The translations under genes and the position numbers were made by a program. Under the pieces are notes generated by a model. That model did no database searches, was not told the origin of the DNA, and saw nothing but the letters and a program-made list of their open reading frames with translations. Of a stretch of 58,198 nt of DNA, positions 44,760 through 52,386 are shown piece by piece. The stretch spans positions 1 to 58,198 of the IMG/VR virus record IMGVR_UViG_3300010373_000052. One strand, written 5' to 3'. The DNA is from a virus. Every line of letters begins with the position of its first letter. Position 1 is the first letter of the stretch.

Positions 44760-46385
44760 TTAAGCGGTCTCGGCGAGACGCGCCCGGACGGCCTTGGCCT
44801 TGTCCAGGTAGCCTCTGCGGAGGTCGCTGTCAGTTGTTTCCTTCGCACGCTGCTCGAACTCCGCAATCTGGAGGTCCAGCACGTCGCGCTCGGTGGCCTT
44901 GTTCAGGTCCGCCGTGGTGCGGGTCTTGACCGGCCCGCCCGGTGCCGCCATCTTCTCGACGGTCGCCAGCCGGTCCTTCAGGCTGTCCAGGTTCGCCATG
45001 AACCCGTCAACGGCCTCTTTGACCACGGCAACCGCCGCCAACGTGGCAGCTTCTTTCTCTTCGGCCTTCGCCGCCTTCGTGGCGGCTTTCGCCTCCGCCT
45101 CGGCGGCCTCTTCGGCCTCGATCTCTTCGGGCGTCATCTCCGCCCGCTTGGCCGCGCGCTCGGCGTCCTCGGCCTCGCGCTGGGCAGCCGCTTCGGCTTC
45201 CTTGGCGACCTTGGCCTCGGCCTTCTCGGCTCGCTTGGCTTCCTTCGCGGCTCGACGAGCTTCATCGCGCTCGTCGAGGAGCTGAATGAGCTCGTCTTTG
45301 GTCATGTCGAGAATGTCTCCTGACTTGGAAGCGTCGTCGTCCGACGCCGCTTGTTCTCCGGCCAGCAACGTCTTGAGCGCTGCGATGGTCGCTTCGATCT
45401 GGCTGACGGACTTGGCCGACAGTCGCTTGCCGGCTTTCTCAGCCGACTCCTTGTGGGCCTCGGCGTTCTCGAAGAAGGCGAGGCGGGCCATGATGCCGAG
45501 GGCGTGGGTCACGGCGTCGAGGGCGCAGTTGGCGTCCCAGGCGTCGAACACGTCGTTGCCCTCGCCCGCCGCCACTTCGATGCTCTCGCGCTCACCGAAG
45601 TTGGAGATGAGCTGTGCGGCCTGCATGAGGTACTGGGCGGCGTCGGTGGCGCACTGGGCGTCCTCGGCCTCCCACGCCGGCGAGCCGGGCACCGGCGTCG
45701 TGGTGGGCGACGAGAACAGCGGGTTGACGCCCGAGACGATGCTGCCGTCCTTGGTCACCTCGATCTCGATGGACTTCTTCGAGTCGTCGGACACTTCGAT
45801 GTCGAACTTCTTGGCCGCGGCGAGGATCTTGGGCATGGCCTTCTTGCCGAACGGCGATTGGCTGGCTCGGGCCAGGGCGTTGCGGACGTGGGCCGCATCG
45901 TTGATGAGGAAATGGCGCTTGGAGCGAGGCGTGGTCTTGCCGCCCGCATCCTTCTTGCCACCCGGCTCGATGTAGGCGAAGTCGCTGTCGGGAAGGTCGT
46001 TCTGGTCGGCCGCGGAGACCGTCGCCTTGCCGAGTTCGCTGGTGTACGTCTTGACGTCGCTGAACACGATGCACGACGCGCACTCGCACGATTTCTCGGC
46101 GTTGTCGGAGTCGGCGGCGACCTTGCCGGTGCCCTTGCAGTCCGGGCACTTGCGGTTCCCCGCCATGATGGTGCCCTTGCCCTTACAGGTCTTGCAGTCG
46201 GCCTTCTCGGCGTCGGCCTTCTCGGTCAGCTCGAGCACGTCGTCCTCTGTCAATGCCGGGCCGGTCGGTTCGCCGGATTCGTCGAGGGCTTTCAGCATGA
46301 GCACCGGAAAGCCGTTGGCCCCGGATTTCACGCCGTCGACTCGGTCTGGATCGAACTCCTCCAGCTCGGTGATGGCTACTTCCAC
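44760..46385 (-). CDS. Scaffold-type protein with DnaJ-like zinc finger and long coiled coil (541 aa)
   Basis: ATG at 46385. N-terminus ELEEFDPDRVDGVKSGANGF PVLMLK split is the motif of proteins that follow XkdF proteases. Residues ~63-90: CKTCKGKGTIMAGNRKCPDC KGTGK split, a two-module CxxCxG(x)G finger as in DnaJ. Residues ~135-200: DFAYIEPGG...HFLINDAAHVRNALARASQ (DUF6582-type). From ~330 on an Ala/Glu/Lys/Arg coiled coil to ~480 (RRAAKEAKRAEKAEAKVA). Probably the capsid scaffold. Confidence 0.75.
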   Translation of the reverse strand: MEVAITELEEFDPDRVDGVKSGANGFPVLMLKALDESGEPTGPALTEDDVLELTEKADAEKADCKTCKGKGTIMAGNRKCPDCKGTGKVAADSDNAEKSCECASCIVFSDVKTYTSELGKATVSAADQNDLPDSDFAYIEPGGKKDAGGKTTPRSKRHFLINDAAHVRNALARASQSPFGKKAMPKILAAAKKFDIEVSDDSKKSIEIEVTKDGSIVSGVNPLFSSPTTTPVPGSPAWEAEDAQCATDAAQYLMQAAQLISNFGERESIEVAAGEGNDVFDAWDANCALDAVTHALGIMARLAFFENAEAHKESAEKAGKRLSAKSVSQIEATIAALKTLLAGEQAASDDDASKSGDILDMTKDELIQLLDERDEARRAAKEAKRAEKAEAKVAKEAEAAAQREAEDAERAAKRAEMTPEEIEAEEAAEAEAKAATKAAKAEEKEAATLAAVAVVKEAVDGFMANLDSLKDRLATVEKMAAPGGPVKTRTTADLNKATERDVLDLQIAEFEQRAKETTDSDLRRGYLDKAKAVRARLAETA

Positions 46386-46386
46386 G

Positions 46387-46887
46387 TCAACTCCTCAGAT
46401 TGGCGACGGCCTCAGCGGTGGGCACGCGTCGCTTTGCACGTCCTTGCGGCGAGACGCCGCCGATCCGACCGGATTTCACCAGCGGCCACGTCTCCTCGTT
46501 CCATTGGATACCGAGGAGCCAATCGCCCGCTTTCACGACTTGCTCTGAACCGTCAGCCGCTTCGATGTGCCAGTCCGGGCCGCGCCAGATGTAGCTCTCC
46601 ACCACGTCGCCCGCGCCATCCGTACCCCCGCGATGCCAGAGCCCAATCTTGGGCGACTTGCGCAGGTAGTTCCACGCCGCGGTTTCAACGGCGGCGGCGG
46701 ATGCGAAGTCCCGGTGCCCGTCGGCGGCGACAGACACGTCGGGCTTGTTGGCTGGATAAGCGACCGTCAGCGTGTATCTCTGCTCGTCGGCCGATTTCAC
46801 GACGATGCCGGACAGTCCTTCGGCCGTCGATGGCTCAACGACGTCGGGCTCGACGCTGACGCGCACGGTAAAGCTAGCTTCGGGCAT
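46387..46887 (-). CDS. XkdF-like prohead maturation protease (166 aa)
   Basis: GLSGIVVKSADEQRYTLTVA YPANKPD split, then AAWNYLRKSPKIGLWHRGGT with the likely catalytic His, GDVVESYIWRGPDWHIE, WLLGIQWNEETWPLVKSGRI GGVSPQG with the likely Ser. This follows the XkdF/S78-type pattern (H near the middle, G-x-S-x-x-G at the end). Next to scaffold and capsid, so it likely trims them. ATG at 46887. Confidence 0.72.
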   Translation of the reverse strand: MPEASFTVRVSVEPDVVEPSTAEGLSGIVVKSADEQRYTLTVAYPANKPDVSVAADGHRDFASAAAVETAAWNYLRKSPKIGLWHRGGTDGAGDVVESYIWRGPDWHIEAADGSEQVVKAGDWLLGIQWNEETWPLVKSGRIGGVSPQGRAKRRVPTAEAVANLRS

Positions 46888-46890
46888 TCG

Positions 46891-47268
46891 TCAGTCCTCT
46901 CGGCTGGCCCACGGCACCAGCACCAGCGGTACGCCCGCGGCGACCGCCGACTTGGCGTTCTGCCGACTGTTGTCGACGAACACATGGACGTGGTTGTCGG
47001 TCAGCCACTGGGCCTTGCGGTCGTGCAGGTCGTCCACCTCGCCTGCGGGGTGCGCGGCGAGCACGACCAGGTCGTCGTAGCACTGGCCGCAGCCGAGCTG
47101 GTTCAGGTAGTTGGCCTTGTTCACGAAGTCCTGCGGGGTGACCTCGGTGTCCGACACCCCGGTCACGACGGTGACGGTGTGGCCTGCCGCCTGCAGCGAG
47201 GACATGAGCGATTGGAACTGACGAGGGGCGGCGTCGATGGAGCCGTCCAGGTCGAGCGCGACTCTCAT
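46891..47268 (-). CDS. HAD-superfamily phosphatase (125 aa)
   Basis: ATG at 47268. RVALDLDGSIDAAP (DxDGT-type motif I, with Ser for Thr), GHTVTVVTGVSD (motif II), NKANYLNQLG, YDDLVVLA, and HVHVFVDNSRQNAKSAVAAG (motif IV, acidic plus Asn). Short HAD enzymes without cap act on polynucleotide ends or small phosphates. Why it lies between portal and protease genes is unclear. Confidence 0.78.
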   Translation of the reverse strand: MRVALDLDGSIDAAPRQFQSLMSSLQAAGHTVTVVTGVSDTEVTPQDFVNKANYLNQLGCGQCYDDLVVLAAHPAGEVDDLHDRKAQWLTDNHVHVFVDNSRQNAKSAVAAGVPLVLVPWASRED

Positions 47269-50171
47269 TACGAACTCACATTCACGACCGGCAACGCGGC
47301 ACAGCGGCAGTTGGGATGCAGCGGCGGCTTCTCGTCGTCGCCGCCGACGTCGTAGTCCTGGCCGTCATGGGGCAGGCACAGCGGGCAGGCGTCGGGCTCG
47401 GCGATCCATTGCCACTGGGCCACGCCGTTCTCGGCGTAGGTGTTCATGGTGGACTCGGTCATGGCCCGCGCCGTCTCGGTGTTGGCGATCATGAGCGAGC
47501 GAGCCGGATCGGCGACCACGTCGGACATGTCACGGGCGATGGTTTCCACCGAATCGCCGCTCGACAGTCCCGACACGAGGGCCGTCGTCAGCCGGCCCAT
47601 GGCTGCGTCGGTGATCCCCTTGATGGTCACGTCGGCTGTGTCCAGCAACCCATCGAGCCCGAGACGCTCCACCAGCGATGCGGCGTTGGCGTCTCCGGGT
47701 TGCCAGTTCGCCCAGTCGATACCCGCCACCACGTCGACGACACCGGCCACGACCGTGGCCCCCGCACCGATGCTTTGTGCCGCGGCGTGGGTGCCCGCCA
47801 GTCCCGCTTCGCCGTAGAGGCGGGCGAGGACTCGGCGAAGTTCCGCGGGGTCCATGGTCACGGCCTGGTTCACCGCGTCGGCGGCGGCCTTTTGGTCCTC
47901 CGGGCTCATCGCCTTGTTGAGCCGGGCCTTGGCCGTGGTGATGGCCGCGTGGATGCCGTTGGCCGTGAGCGCGTCGGCGATCAGCGGGGCGTAGTGCTCG
48001 ACCAGCTTGTCGTGGAGCTTGTGGCCTGGGTGGTCCTCGTAGGCGGCCTTGGCGGCCTCAGGCTCGAACAGGTCGCACACGTGCCGGCGGTCCACCGTGC
48101 CGTCCACCTTGGCGCACAGACTCGGGGCGTCGCCTTGGTCGAGCCGGAAACGGCAGACGTGGCACGTCTCGTCGGCCCGGTCAAACGGTCGATAGTTCGC
48201 CTGCTGCTTGGTCAGCTTGGCCCCGCCCGACGGCAGGGCGTCGGCTTTTAAAAGGGCGACCTCGTAGGGGTCGTGGTGGTGGAAGACGAACTCCCGGTCG
48301 TGGTCCTTGGCCAGGAATCGGGCGTACGCGGCCTTCTCCGCCGCCTTGGCGTCGGCCTTTACTTTCCCTGACGACGGCGCTTTCCCGTTGGCGGGTTTGG
48401 CCGGCGGTTGAGAATCGCCAGCGTCATCGCCACCGCTCCCAGCGTCAGGATTGCTATCACCTGAGCCGTCATCGTTCTCCTCGGCCGGTTGTCCCGGCAC
48501 CTGGCCGTTCTCGGCCATCTGCACGGCCATCTGGTGACCCGCGGCCTGGGCCTCCAACTCGCCCTGCTGGGCTTCGAGTTGTCCCGCGAGGAACTGGACG
48601 CCCTGGGCGGTGGTGATGGCGAGCTGGTCCGCTTCGGGCTCGTCGGCCAGAGGCAATCCGGCCTTGGCTCGCCACTCGTTGCGCTTCAGCAGTCCGGCGC
48701 CGACCTTGGCCACGTCGGCTTGGGTCTGCTGCAGGTGGTCCTCGTCGTCGCCTGCGCCATTCACGGTGGCCGTGATCTCGGGTCCGATGCCCAGGAATCG
48801 ACGGGCCAGGTCGTTGAGCACGTCGATGACCCAGTTGAGCATGGCCTTGGTGCTGTACTCCTGCACCTGGTCGGTCTGGCCTTCGGTCTGGCCCTTGCCC
48901 GAGGCCAGCGCGTGCTTGGGCTGGACGCCGAGCGCTTGGGCGGCCACGCCGAACCGGGAGGCGATCTGGCCGATCAGCCAGTCGTCGTAGTCACTCTTGT
49001 AGTGCTCGTCGATCTGGGGGACGATCGTCGGCTTGAAGCCGGGCCGCAGCATGAACATGGACTGGCGGCGCTCGATCTGGCCCGTCAGCCGGTCGTTCAT
49101 GACCCGCTCGTAGTAGGCGAGCTGCTCAGGCGTCCACGACTCGGTCTCGGCCGTCTCCATGAACACCCTCGGCACCACGCCGTTGGTGTACTCGGCCCGC
49201 ATCCACGACTGGCGGCCGAGGTAGGTGGTGGCCAGCGCCATGACTTCTTCGACCTGGGGGTAGCCGTAGATCGACGTGTTGCGCGGGCGGCGGATGTAGT
49301 ACCCGAGCTGGTCCAGGCTGAACTCGTCGTCGGCCTCGCCCGGCGTCTGTTGGAACTCGCCGCGGGGAAAGCCGTAGAGGATCTGTGCGTACGCCGGGGA
49401 TGGCGGCTGGGGCACGCGGCCCCGGTTGTCGAGGTAGATCTTGACCGTCGAGGCGTCGACCAGTTCGAGGTTGCGGATGCTGCCGTCGAGGTTGTAGCTC
49501 GGGTAGATGGCCACGCCGTCGTAAACGAGGTGGTCCCACATGAACGCCTGCAGCCAGTCGGAAAACGTCTGGCCCATGTCGCGGTCGGGGCTCTCGAAGA
49601 ACTGCTGCACCCGGTTGAGCTCGTCGCCGTGCTGCTCGCGGGCGATGGCCGTGGCGCGGGCCGAGTTGGTCTCGCCCGTGTCCGCCATGATCTGTTGCAG
49701 TAGGGTCGGACTGAAGCCCCACGACCAGTCGTAGCCGCACAACTCGTCTTGCTTCAACTGGATGCAGCGGTTGACCACGTCGCACTCTTCGGCCAGCCAC
49801 CGCAGCATGGTCCACGGCACCTGGCGGTCGACCAGCTGCAGGTTCCACGCCACGAGGTACTCGGACCGGCGCGGGGCGGTGCGACCGTTTCGACCCGTGG
49901 GGTCGAGCGAGTCGGGCACCATCGGATAACCCGGACCGAACAGGCTGTTGAACGTCGAGTCGACGCGGGGCAGCGGGGTCTGCATCGTCCCGCCGCCGGT
50001 CTGGCTGAAGGGCGACGACGGGGTCGGCACCGGGTAGGTGGCGCCGCCGGGGGTGTAGTTCACGCCGCCCCGCCCGTTGGCCGCGGCCTGGGCAATCGCT
50101 GGGGTCAGGGCCTTCGCCAGCTCGTCGTAGTCGATGGCGGGCGCGCGTCGGCGCAGAAATCGTGGCGCCAT
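47268..50171 (-). CDS. Portal protein fused to MuF-type head morphogenesis domain (967 aa)
   Basis: ATG at 50171. Portal part ~80-560: WNLQLVDRQVPWTMLRWLAE, DVVNRCIQLKQDELCGYDWS, WLQAFMWDHLVYDGVAIYPS, YIRRPRNTSIYGYPQVEEVM, SRFGVAAQALGVQPKHALAS. A Gly/Asp/Pro linker follows (~565-625), then a Cys cluster (CHVCRFRLDQGDAPSLCAKV, RRHVC) and a C-terminal MuF/minor head domain ending WIAEPDACPLCLPHDGQ and HPNCRCAALP. Separate genes in most phages are here one polypeptide. Confidence 0.9.
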   Translation of the reverse strand: MAPRFLRRRAPAIDYDELAKALTPAIAQAAANGRGGVNYTPGGATYPVPTPSSPFSQTGGGTMQTPLPRVDSTFNSLFGPGYPMVPDSLDPTGRNGRTAPRRSEYLVAWNLQLVDRQVPWTMLRWLAEECDVVNRCIQLKQDELCGYDWSWGFSPTLLQQIMADTGETNSARATAIAREQHGDELNRVQQFFESPDRDMGQTFSDWLQAFMWDHLVYDGVAIYPSYNLDGSIRNLELVDASTVKIYLDNRGRVPQPPSPAYAQILYGFPRGEFQQTPGEADDEFSLDQLGYYIRRPRNTSIYGYPQVEEVMALATTYLGRQSWMRAEYTNGVVPRVFMETAETESWTPEQLAYYERVMNDRLTGQIERRQSMFMLRPGFKPTIVPQIDEHYKSDYDDWLIGQIASRFGVAAQALGVQPKHALASGKGQTEGQTDQVQEYSTKAMLNWVIDVLNDLARRFLGIGPEITATVNGAGDDEDHLQQTQADVAKVGAGLLKRNEWRAKAGLPLADEPEADQLAITTAQGVQFLAGQLEAQQGELEAQAAGHQMAVQMAENGQVPGQPAEENDDGSGDSNPDAGSGGDDAGDSQPPAKPANGKAPSSGKVKADAKAAEKAAYARFLAKDHDREFVFHHHDPYEVALLKADALPSGGAKLTKQQANYRPFDRADETCHVCRFRLDQGDAPSLCAKVDGTVDRRHVCDLFEPEAAKAAYEDHPGHKLHDKLVEHYAPLIADALTANGIHAAITTAKARLNKAMSPEDQKAAADAVNQAVTMDPAELRRVLARLYGEAGLAGTHAAAQSIGAGATVVAGVVDVVAGIDWANWQPGDANAASLVERLGLDGLLDTADVTIKGITDAAMGRLTTALVSGLSSGDSVETIARDMSDVVADPARSLMIANTETARAMTESTMNTYAENGVAQWQWIAEPDACPLCLPHDGQDYDVGGDDEKPPLHPNCRCAALPVVNVSS

Positions 50172-50188
50172 GCTGGCCTTTCGGGGGG

Positions 50189-50194
50189 TAGAAT
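50189..50194 (+). promoter_or_regulatory. Putative -10 box TAGAAT, leaderless
   Basis: TAGAAT lies six bases before the TTG at 50201. The same hexamer precedes the rightward gene at 51580 at seven bases. Confidence 0.45.
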
Positions 50195-50200
50195 GCGGTG

Positions 50201-50344
50201 TTGACCTGCGGGCCGAGGTACGCCGATCACGACTGGGCGACCACGTATGAGATGACCCGCGTCTGTCGCCGCTGCGGTCTGGTCGACCTCGGCGGGACGC
50301 GCTGGGTGCGGCTCATCGCCAGGTGGCTACGGAGCTTGCGCTAG
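50201..50344 (+). CDS. Small rightward Cys protein (47 aa)
   Basis: TTG at 50201, probably leaderless. TCGPRYADHDWATTYEMTRV followed by CRRCG is a motif (C..P..HDW......R.C..CG) found in small phage and bacterial zinc proteins. The C-terminus is Arg/Leu-rich. Its TAG overlaps the leftward gene's TAG in CTAG (50341-50344). Lies divergent from the portal gene. Confidence 0.6.
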   Translation: MTCGPRYADHDWATTYEMTRVCRRCGLVDLGGTRWVRLIARWLRSLR

Positions 50345-50517
50345 CCCTCGATCACGATGTTGCGACGCCGGGCCTTGGCCACGTGCATCTTCTTCGCGTG
50401 AACCTTCTTCACCTTGGCCGCGGCGTGGGCCTTGACCACCGGGTGGTGGACGGCGATCTTCTTCACCTTGTGCGCCTTGGCCCGCACGGTGTGGTGGGTG
50501 GTGTGGGTCTTTCGCAT
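50341..50517 (-). CDS. Lys/His/Ala-rich basic protein (58 aa)
   Basis: ATG at 50517. Composition is extreme: about 9 His and 16 Lys/Arg among 58 residues with no acidic residue before the last codons (RKTHTTHHTVRAKAHKVKK, VHHPVVKAHAAAKVKKVH). It resembles histone-H1-like tails and could bind DNA or RNA, or chelate metal. It sits between ClpP-like protease and portal genes, so it might be packaged with DNA. Confidence 0.6.
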   Translation of the reverse strand: MRKTHTTHHTVRAKAHKVKKIAVHHPVVKAHAAAKVKKVHAKKMHVAKARRRNIVIEG

Positions 50518-50519
50518 GG

Positions 50520-50720
50520 TCAGTCCGGCCGGTAGAAGACGAGCTGGCGACGAAGCTCGGCGCGCTCGTCTTGGGTGAGGTCTTCCGACGACGGTCCCGT
50601 GCCGAGGTAGCTAGCCACGATCGGGCAGAACGGGCACAGGCTGGTGTCGTGGCGCACGTCGCAGTGGAAGCACTCAGCCATGCCGTTGGGCAAGAGGGTC
50701 AACTCGGCCACCTTGCACAT
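50520..50720 (-). CDS. Zinc-ribbon protein (66 aa, possibly 75)
   Basis: ATG at 50720 would start within a Cys pair (TICPMCKVAE) and lose its first Cys. A CTG at 50747 in the same frame, overlapping the protease stop and following GAGG, would restore CPMC, giving three pairs: CPMC, CFHC, CPFC. The C-terminal part is helical (SEDLTQDERAELRRQLVFY). The start is therefore uncertain. Confidence 0.62.
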   Translation of the reverse strand: MCKVAELTLLPNGMAECFHCDVRHDTSLCPFCPIVASYLGTGPSSEDLTQDERAELRRQLVFYRPD

Positions 50721-50743
50721 CGGACAGATGGTGCCGGCGGTGT

Positions 50744-51517
50744 TCAGCGGACCTCATCGATGAAACCGAACTTGAGGCACTGGTCGCTGTCGAGCCACCA
50801 GTCGGTGCGCTTGACCTTGCGCTCGATGGCCACGGCCGACATCTTGGAGCGCTCGGCGAAGATCTTGTACACGCGCTTCTGCACCATCTTGAGCAGCCCG
50901 GCTTCGTCTTCGATCTCGGACAGCTTGCCCACGGCCTGCGACGAGACTTCGTGGATGAGCACGACCGACTCTTTGGCCATGACCCGCTTGTCGCCCGCTT
51001 GCAGCAGGATCCCGCCCATCGAGGCGGCCATGCCGACGCACACGGTGGTGAAGTGGTAGCCCTCGGCTCGCATGACCTGGATGTGATCCCACAAGGCGAG
51101 GCCGTGGAACACCGAGCCACCGGGCGAGAAGATCGACAGCTCGATCGGCGGTGGCGTACCGTCTTCGTCACGCGGGTCGGTCCGGCGCCAGTAGTTGAGC
51201 TGGTCGATGCACTTCTGCACCGCACCGCTGTCCACGCCGCCGTGGAAGTTGTACGTGTGGAAGTGATGCGGGTCGGCCAGTTCGCGCTTGCGCTTCTCGT
51301 CCTCCCGGTCGGCGTCGTTGCGAACCTTGACCAGGTTCGCCTCCTGCGTCTGCGCCTCGACCTCGGCCAGCCTCGCCTCAGCCTTGAGCTTCTCCGCTTC
51401 CGCTGCGGCGTGGATCCGAGCGGCTTCCCCTTCAGCCCTCGCCTTCTCGGCTTCGGCTTCCCATTTGGCAATCTCCGCGGCGTGGGGCTCGCGTTCGGGT
51501 GCGGCGGTTTCGGTCAC
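50744..51517 (-). CDS. ClpP-like serine protease with N-terminal coiled coil (257 aa)
   Basis: GTG at 51517 with AGGAG upstream. Residues 1-85 are a charged coiled coil (AKWEAEAEKARAEGEAARIH). The S14 domain follows: IELSIFSPGGSVFHGLALWD, YHFTTVCVGMAASMGGILLQ with Ser, ESVVLIHEVSSQAVGKLSEI with His, and a later Asp. Phage ClpP-like enzymes usually mature the prohead; here an XkdF-like protease is also encoded. It is separated from TerL by the rightward endonuclease gene. Confidence 0.85.
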   Translation of the reverse strand: MTETAAPEREPHAAEIAKWEAEAEKARAEGEAARIHAAAEAEKLKAEARLAEVEAQTQEANLVKVRNDADREDEKRKRELADPHHFHTYNFHGGVDSGAVQKCIDQLNYWRRTDPRDEDGTPPPIELSIFSPGGSVFHGLALWDHIQVMRAEGYHFTTVCVGMAASMGGILLQAGDKRVMAKESVVLIHEVSSQAVGKLSEIEDEAGLLKMVQKRVYKIFAERSKMSAVAIERKVKRTDWWLDSDQCLKFGFIDEVR

Positions 51518-51566
51518 GCGTTGGCTCCTTTGCTTCGTTGCGAGGTGAGGCAAACACCTGTTCGTG

Positions 51567-51572
51567 TAGAAT
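51567..51572 (+). promoter_or_regulatory. Putative -10 box TAGAAT, leaderless
   Basis: TAGAAT seven bases before the ATG at 51580, without Shine-Dalgarno. Same element as at 50189. The ATG at 51571 would overlap the box, so 51580 is the likelier start. Confidence 0.45.
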
Positions 51573-51579
51573 GGTCCAC

Positions 51580-52263
51580 ATGGACAGGAAGACGTGTTCC
51601 CGATGCGGCCAGACCAAGCCGTTATCCGCTTTCAAGAGAGCGAACCGACGCCGGTGCGCCGAATGCGACCGCCAGTACATGGCGGAGTACCACATCAAGA
51701 ACTACCCCCGCACCCTTACTCATTGTGCCGAGTGCGGGGGTGAGCGGCGTAATGGTGATGGCAAAGGCAAACGCTGTCCCGCCTGTCGCCAGAAAGACGA
51801 GGAGACTCAAACTCGCTGGTGTGGCCGATGCTCTCAGCGCAAGCCTTGGTCGGACTTCCACTCCCCCACCGAGACGAAGGGGGTTCGCACGATCTGCAGG
51901 AGGTGTGGCGATGACCAGCAACGGAGACGTCGACTTGCGTTGAGCGGCATTCCCAGCTCTGCCGAGTTGGTGTGCGCTAGATGTGGCCGAGCCGAAAGTC
52001 AGGTAGATCCTCAGCGGGGTCATGTGAAACGCTTGGCGATCGACCACGATCACGGATGTTGCCAGCGTGGCTGCGTCCGATGTACTCGCGGCCTTCTCTG
52101 TATGGAGTGCAACATTCGCATCGGCTACATCGAAAAGATCGAACCCACAGCGAGGCTGGCCATGCTCCTTGGCGACCTGCGATACATCAGCGCAGGCGTG
52201 TCGGCGGCAAACTCCTCAACAGATCCAGGGCCGCCCGAGTCTGGTCTGGCATCAGCGTCGTAG
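51580..52263 (+). CDS. Endonuclease VII-type HNH homing endonuclease (227 aa)
   Basis: Opposite in direction to the terminase genes. Several Cys pairs form two zinc fingers (CSRCGQTKPLSAFKRANRRR C..C; WCGRCSQRKPWSDFHSP). The C-terminal part has the recombination endonuclease VII core: CARCGRAESQ, LAIDHDHGCCQ, RGLLCMECNIRIGYIEKIEP (DHDH, RGLLC..CN..IG). Lying between ClpP-like protease and TerL, it is probably a mobile freestanding nuclease. Its last ~75 bp are antisense to a terminase zinc-ribbon frame. Confidence 0.85.
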   Translation: MDRKTCSRCGQTKPLSAFKRANRRRCAECDRQYMAEYHIKNYPRTLTHCAECGGERRNGDGKGKRCPACRQKDEETQTRWCGRCSQRKPWSDFHSPTETKGVRTICRRCGDDQQRRRRLALSGIPSSAELVCARCGRAESQVDPQRGHVKRLAIDHDHGCCQRGCVRCTRGLLCMECNIRIGYIEKIEPTARLAMLLGDLRYISAGVSAANSSTDPGPPESGLASAS

Positions 52264-52386
52264 GTGGCGATGCCCAGGGGGACCATTCGGACGCCTTGCC
52301 GTCATCAGTGCCACCCAAACCACGTCCGCACTTCGAGCACCGTTGGGCATCGGCGGCGTTGGGCATTCCGCATTGAGGACACGGGG
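52187..52386 (-). pseudogene. Out-of-frame terminase C-terminus with zinc ribbon
   Basis: In the -1 frame relative to TerL, the end reads CPQCGMPNAADAQRCSKCGR then continues to a TGA at 52187. C-x2-C-G...C-x2-C-G is a standard zinc ribbon. One extra C in the CCCC run at 52386-52383 would join it in frame as WLESLHPPCPQCG. In the actual TerL frame the last ~40 residues are low-quality (VLNAECPTPPMPNGARSADV). Either a recent one-base deletion, a sequencing or assembly slip, or frameshifting. Confidence 0.6.
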
